From: an uncultured Thiocystis sp. | Lineage (GTDB): Bacteria > Pseudomonadota > Gammaproteobacteria > Chromatiales > Chromatiaceae | Direction of reading: 5' to 3' | Length of the DNA stretch: 64,000 bases | Assembly (NCBI RefSeq): GCF_903866365.1 | Contig: NZ_CAIPNF010000267.1 | Location: 1 to 64,000 of the forward strand | Shown: positions 61,075 through 64,000 of the stretch, piece by piece | How positions within the stretch are numbered: position 1 is the first letter of the stretch | How the letters are laid out: every line of letters starts with the position of its first letter | Translations under genes and position numbers: made by a program | The notes under the pieces: generated by a model | What the model saw: only the letters and a program-made list of their open reading frames with translations | What the model was told of the DNA's origin: nothing | Databases searched by the model: none

Positions 61075-61652
61075 CAAAGGCGCTGCCTGGCATGTTCGCG
61101 TTAGCGCTGCTAGCGCTCCTGATCCTGCAGTGGAAGGATTGGCCTCCACCGCCTTCGAGTATTGACCTCGATGAGACATCGGCCACGGACGCAGGAGCGG
61201 TCACAGAAGCGGGGCAGGATCCCCTGGCCAACTTAAAACCGCCCGACGACAGAGACAATTTCGCGAGTATCACCGAGCGCCCGCTGTTCCGGCCTGACCG
61301 AAAACCTGAGCCGCCCCCTGACGAAACGCCAGCGGCAACGACTGATCCAGGGACGAACGTTGAATTGGATACCCTGGATTTGAGTGCCGTGATGCTCACG
61401 CCGACGCTCGCCTCCGCCTGGGTGAAGGATCCCAGTCAACCAAAACTGCAACGCCTGCGCATTGGTGACGATCTCGAAGGGTGGTCTGTCCGCGACATTC
61501 TGGACGACCGTGTCCTATTGGAGCGACAGGGTGAAGAGTATGCGCTAATATTGCGCGACTATAGCAAAGCAACTCCAGCAGCACCGACGCCAATCCCGCG
61601 ACGCCCAGTCAGGGCGCCAGCACGCGCGGAACCCCCAGTCATTGATCGATAG
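61071..61652 (+). CDS. Type II secretion protein GspN/GspC-like
   Basis: 193-aa protein with an N-terminal TM helix (about 7-20), a Pro/Asp-rich linker and a small homology-region-like domain (ITERPLFRPDRKP, then LSAVMLTPTLASAWVKD and GWSVRDILDDRVLLERQGEE) resembling the HR domain of GspC or PilP. There is no PDZ domain. It probably connects the platform to the secretin. TTG start overlapping the gspM stop (TTGA). Confidence 0.75.
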   Translation: MTKALPGMFALALLALLILQWKDWPPPPSSIDLDETSATDAGAVTEAGQDPLANLKPPDDRDNFASITERPLFRPDRKPEPPPDETPAATTDPGTNVELDTLDLSAVMLTPTLASAWVKDPSQPKLQRLRIGDDLEGWSVRDILDDRVLLERQGEEYALILRDYSKATPAAPTPIPRRPVRAPARAEPPVIDR

Positions 61653-61686
61653 GTCGTGATGCGGCGACCGTCAATATCGAGGCCCA

Positions 61687-63885
61687 ATGTACTCCAACAC
61701 TTACCATCTCCGCCGAATCCAGGACGGACGCTGGCTGCGAGCAATCGTGCTGGTCGGCTTTGCACTTTACCTGAGCGCATGCGAACGCAGTTATTGGGAT
61801 CCCACCGTCAAGGTTGGCGATCCGGGCGGACACATCGTCGATCGCGATCAGTCGCTCAAGCGGGATGCATTCAAAGAACGCGGCGGGACGGGCGCCGAGA
61901 CCATCGCGCTTGGCGGTGACGACGCTGGAGCACCGAAGACCGTCGATTCGCTGCAAAGAGGATCTGGCACCTTTGTCCGCAAGATCACGCCACCCAGCGT
62001 CGATACCACGCCCGGCGATGTAACCCTGAACTTCGACGGCACCGATATCCGCGAGGTCGTCAAGGTCATTTTAGGAGATTTGCTGAAGGTCAACTATGTC
62101 CTTCACCCATCGGTTCAGGGGGTTACCTCCTTGCAGACAGGACGGCCATTAAGGCGCGAGCATCTCATTCCGACCCTCGAAACCTTGTTGCGGATGAATA
62201 ATGCGGCGATCGTCTTTCGCGATGGCACCTACGAAGTGGTGCCAGTCGCCAATGCCATCCAAGGCAAGGTGGTTCCACAGCTTGGCGAATCAACGCGAGC
62301 GCTTCCCCAGGGCTACAGCATTCAGGTCGTCCCGCTGCGCTATATTGGCGCCGAGGAAATGAGTAGTATCCTTCAACCATTAGCGCCGGAAGGCAGCGTC
62401 ATTCGAATCGATAATCTGCGTAACCTGGTGGTGATCGCAGGAACCAGTCCCGAGATGGGAAATCTGCTCGATACCATTCGGGTCTTCGATGTGGATTGGA
62501 TGTCCGGTCTCTCGGTTGGTTTTTTTGTCCTTGAATTCGCCAAAGCCAACGAAGTCGTGACACAACTTCAAAGCTTGCTGGCCGACGAGGGCGGAAACAA
62601 TCCGCTCAAGGGGCTTTTCCGGTTCGTGCCGATCGAAAGCGCGAATGCGCTCCTCGTCGTCTCGCCCCAAGAGCGCTACATCCAACAGGCCCGCAATTGG
62701 ATCGAACGGCTGGATATGGCGGAAGCTAGCGGCGATGCCGCGGAACGTCTGTTTGTCTATCGGGTCAAGCACGGAGACGCTGGGGCGCTTGCCGACATCC
62801 TCTCAGAATTGTTCGGAGGCGCGAGCAGTAGCGACCGCAATCGGTCCAAGGGCAGCGTAGCGCCTGGACTCGAGCGTTCGAGCATCGGATCCAAGAAAAC
62901 AGCGGATGCCACCAATACGGATTCCGAGAGCAATCAATCCAATCAACCCCTGAAAGCTTCATCGCGCGAAATCGAGATGTCATCGAGCGTCAGTATCGTC
63001 GCCGATGCAGTCAACAACTCTTTATTGGTCAGATCCAATCCGCGAGATTTCAAGAAAATACTGGATGCATTAAAGCAACTCGATATCGTGCCTCTTCAGG
63101 TTCTGGTCGAGGCAACCATTGTCGAAATTACACTCACTGGCAATCTCCAGTACGGCGTCCAATGGGAACTGTTTGGTCCCTCGGTCAAGGGCAAAGCTTT
63201 TGCTTCGCTCGACGGCAGTCTCGACGATGCAACCACGGCGGGCATCAAGACCTCGTTTCCCGGATTCAACTGGGCCTTGATCTCAAACCCTGGAACCATC
63301 CGCGCCACCTTGAGCGCCTTGGCGGGCGAGAATCTCGTCAATGTCCTGTCTTCCCCATCCGTCATGGTGTTGGACAACCAAACCGCGAAAATACAGGTCG
63401 GCCAGGAAGTCCCCGTGGCGACTTCGCAACAGCAAAGCACCTCGACGACGGATCGCGTGATTAACACCATCGAATACCGGGATACCGGAGTGATGCTGTC
63501 GGTCAAACCGCGTGTCACTCCGGGCGGGCTTGTCCAGATGGAGATCGAGCAGGAGGTCAGCACGGTAGCGCCAACCAAAAGTTCCACTCTCGATTCGCCG
63601 ACCTTCCAAACCCGTAACATCACCAGCTCGGTGGCGGTACGTTCCAATCAGGCGGTTGTGCTCGGCGGACTCATCCAGGACCAGCGCACCGATGGCAAGC
63701 AAGGCGTTCCGGGGCTCTACAGTCTGCCTTTTGTCGGAGCGCTCTTCGGCGAACGCACCAAGCAGGCCGACCGTACCGAGTTAGTCGTGGTACTGACGCC
63801 CAAGGTCATCTCAAGCGACCAGGACATCGAATCGGTCACGGAAGACTTTCGCTCCAAGGTGCGTGGTTTGAATTTCAAGTTCTAA
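61687..63885 (+). CDS. gspD: Type II secretion outer-membrane secretin GspD
   Basis: 732-aa secretin forming the outer-membrane channel. An N-terminal lipobox-like LSAC near residue 32 suggests a lipoprotein. N0 domain (about 108-185; VTLNFDGTDIREVVKVILGDLL), N1-N3 repeats, a Ser/Asn-rich linker (about 380-425), and the secretin core with VGQEVPVATSQQ and VVLGGLIQDQRTDGKQGVPGL. Last gene of the gsp run; its stop overlaps by 3 bases the stop of a convergent PilT/PilU gene. Confidence 0.95.
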   Translation: MYSNTYHLRRIQDGRWLRAIVLVGFALYLSACERSYWDPTVKVGDPGGHIVDRDQSLKRDAFKERGGTGAETIALGGDDAGAPKTVDSLQRGSGTFVRKITPPSVDTTPGDVTLNFDGTDIREVVKVILGDLLKVNYVLHPSVQGVTSLQTGRPLRREHLIPTLETLLRMNNAAIVFRDGTYEVVPVANAIQGKVVPQLGESTRALPQGYSIQVVPLRYIGAEEMSSILQPLAPEGSVIRIDNLRNLVVIAGTSPEMGNLLDTIRVFDVDWMSGLSVGFFVLEFAKANEVVTQLQSLLADEGGNNPLKGLFRFVPIESANALLVVSPQERYIQQARNWIERLDMAEASGDAAERLFVYRVKHGDAGALADILSELFGGASSSDRNRSKGSVAPGLERSSIGSKKTADATNTDSESNQSNQPLKASSREIEMSSSVSIVADAVNNSLLVRSNPRDFKKILDALKQLDIVPLQVLVEATIVEITLTGNLQYGVQWELFGPSVKGKAFASLDGSLDDATTAGIKTSFPGFNWALISNPGTIRATLSALAGENLVNVLSSPSVMVLDNQTAKIQVGQEVPVATSQQQSTSTTDRVINTIEYRDTGVMLSVKPRVTPGGLVQMEIEQEVSTVAPTKSSTLDSPTFQTRNITSSVAVRSNQAVVLGGLIQDQRTDGKQGVPGLYSLPFVGALFGERTKQADRTELVVVLTPKVISSDQDIESVTEDFRSKVRGLNFKF

Positions 63886-64000
63886 CCGAAGTGGATCTTC
63901 GCCTCCAGGTTCGGAGCCGAATCTGCGTTGGCGAGGGCCTCTTCCAAGGTAATCGCACCCTCGCGATAGAGTTCCAGGAGCGCTTCGTCGAAGGTCTTGA
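63882..64000 (-). CDS. PilT/PilU-type twitching ATPase, C-terminal end (partial)
   Basis: The minus strand from the window edge to a TAG at 63882 encodes KTFDEALLELYREGAITLEE followed by ALANADSAPNLEAKIHFG. This is the C-terminal signature of PilT/PilU retraction ATPases (TFD-L--LY--G-I---EAL--ADS-N-L). Only about 39 residues are inside the window, so PilU versus PilT cannot be settled. Confidence 0.8.
   Translation of the reverse strand, partial: KTFDEALLELYREGAITLEEALANADSAPNLEAKIHFG

Noticed and set aside
1-64000. CRISPR array, tRNA or rRNA genes, prophage genes
   Set aside because: Intergenic regions were read on both strands; no regularly spaced repeats, cloverleaf-like or rRNA sequences, and no phage structural genes were seen.

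Overview
The window is a GC-rich, gene-dense chromosomal segment of a Gram-negative gammaproteobacterium. It carries a type II secretion operon, Lnt, SecB, EnvC/CtpA, glyQ-glyS-gmhB and glnA-ntrBC. The coding style, a menaquinone gene cluster, a haem-binding DUF3365 protein and a candidate persulfide-sensing ArsR regulator beside a rhodanese suggest a purple sulfur bacterium (Chromatiaceae). That placement is inference; there is no rRNA or phylogenetic marker search behind it. No tRNA, rRNA or CRISPR array was recognised.

Layout. 1-5.6 kb (minus strand): menaquinone genes menB, menA, menC with a class B penicillin-binding protein at the end, interrupted by a VapBC-type toxin-antitoxin pair and a large palindromic repeat. 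5.8-8.7 kb: CreA, an FAD oxidase with an unknown partner, and a DUF3365 haem protein. 9-14.2 kb: two divergent cyclic-di-GMP genes (PAS/GAF/GGDEF/EAL and Cache-GGDEF). 14-16.4 kb: lnt with an abnormal C-terminal tail, a candidate small RNA and a DUF2934 protein. 16.6-23.6 kb (plus): DUF2760 and Hsp70, a 126-bp MITE-like element, glycogen synthase with a long low-complexity N-terminus, a GH13 enzyme and an L,D-transpeptidase. 23.8-27.3 kb (minus): DHH phosphoesterase and Lon.

27.3-31.1 kb is the accessory island: a decayed IS3-type OrfA, then a tight operon of a small protein, a predicted PD-(D/E)XK nuclease and a large zinc-ribbon DNA methyltransferase, then another small ORF and a terminator. 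It looks like an uncharacterised restriction-modification system and is the best candidate for new biology here.

31.2-36.5 kb (minus): ksgA, then the conserved glyQ-glyS-gmhB-plsC string. 36.5-42.7 kb: a decayed cation-diffusion-facilitator gene, then a nitrogen-control block made of a sigma-54 promoter, glnA (broken by a one-base frameshift), a DUF4124 protein, ntrB and ntrC. 42.8-46.2 kb: small coiled protein, trmL, gpsA-secB, a membrane rhodanese and an ArsR regulator. 46.4-49.8 kb: envC, ctpA and a DJ-1 family gene. 49.8-53 kb: two polysaccharide genes (WecA/WbpL-type and FlaA1/WbpM-type). 53-63.9 kb: gspE-F-G-H-I-J-K-L-M-N-D in one direction, followed by the convergent 3' end of a PilT/PilU ATPase gene that runs off the window.
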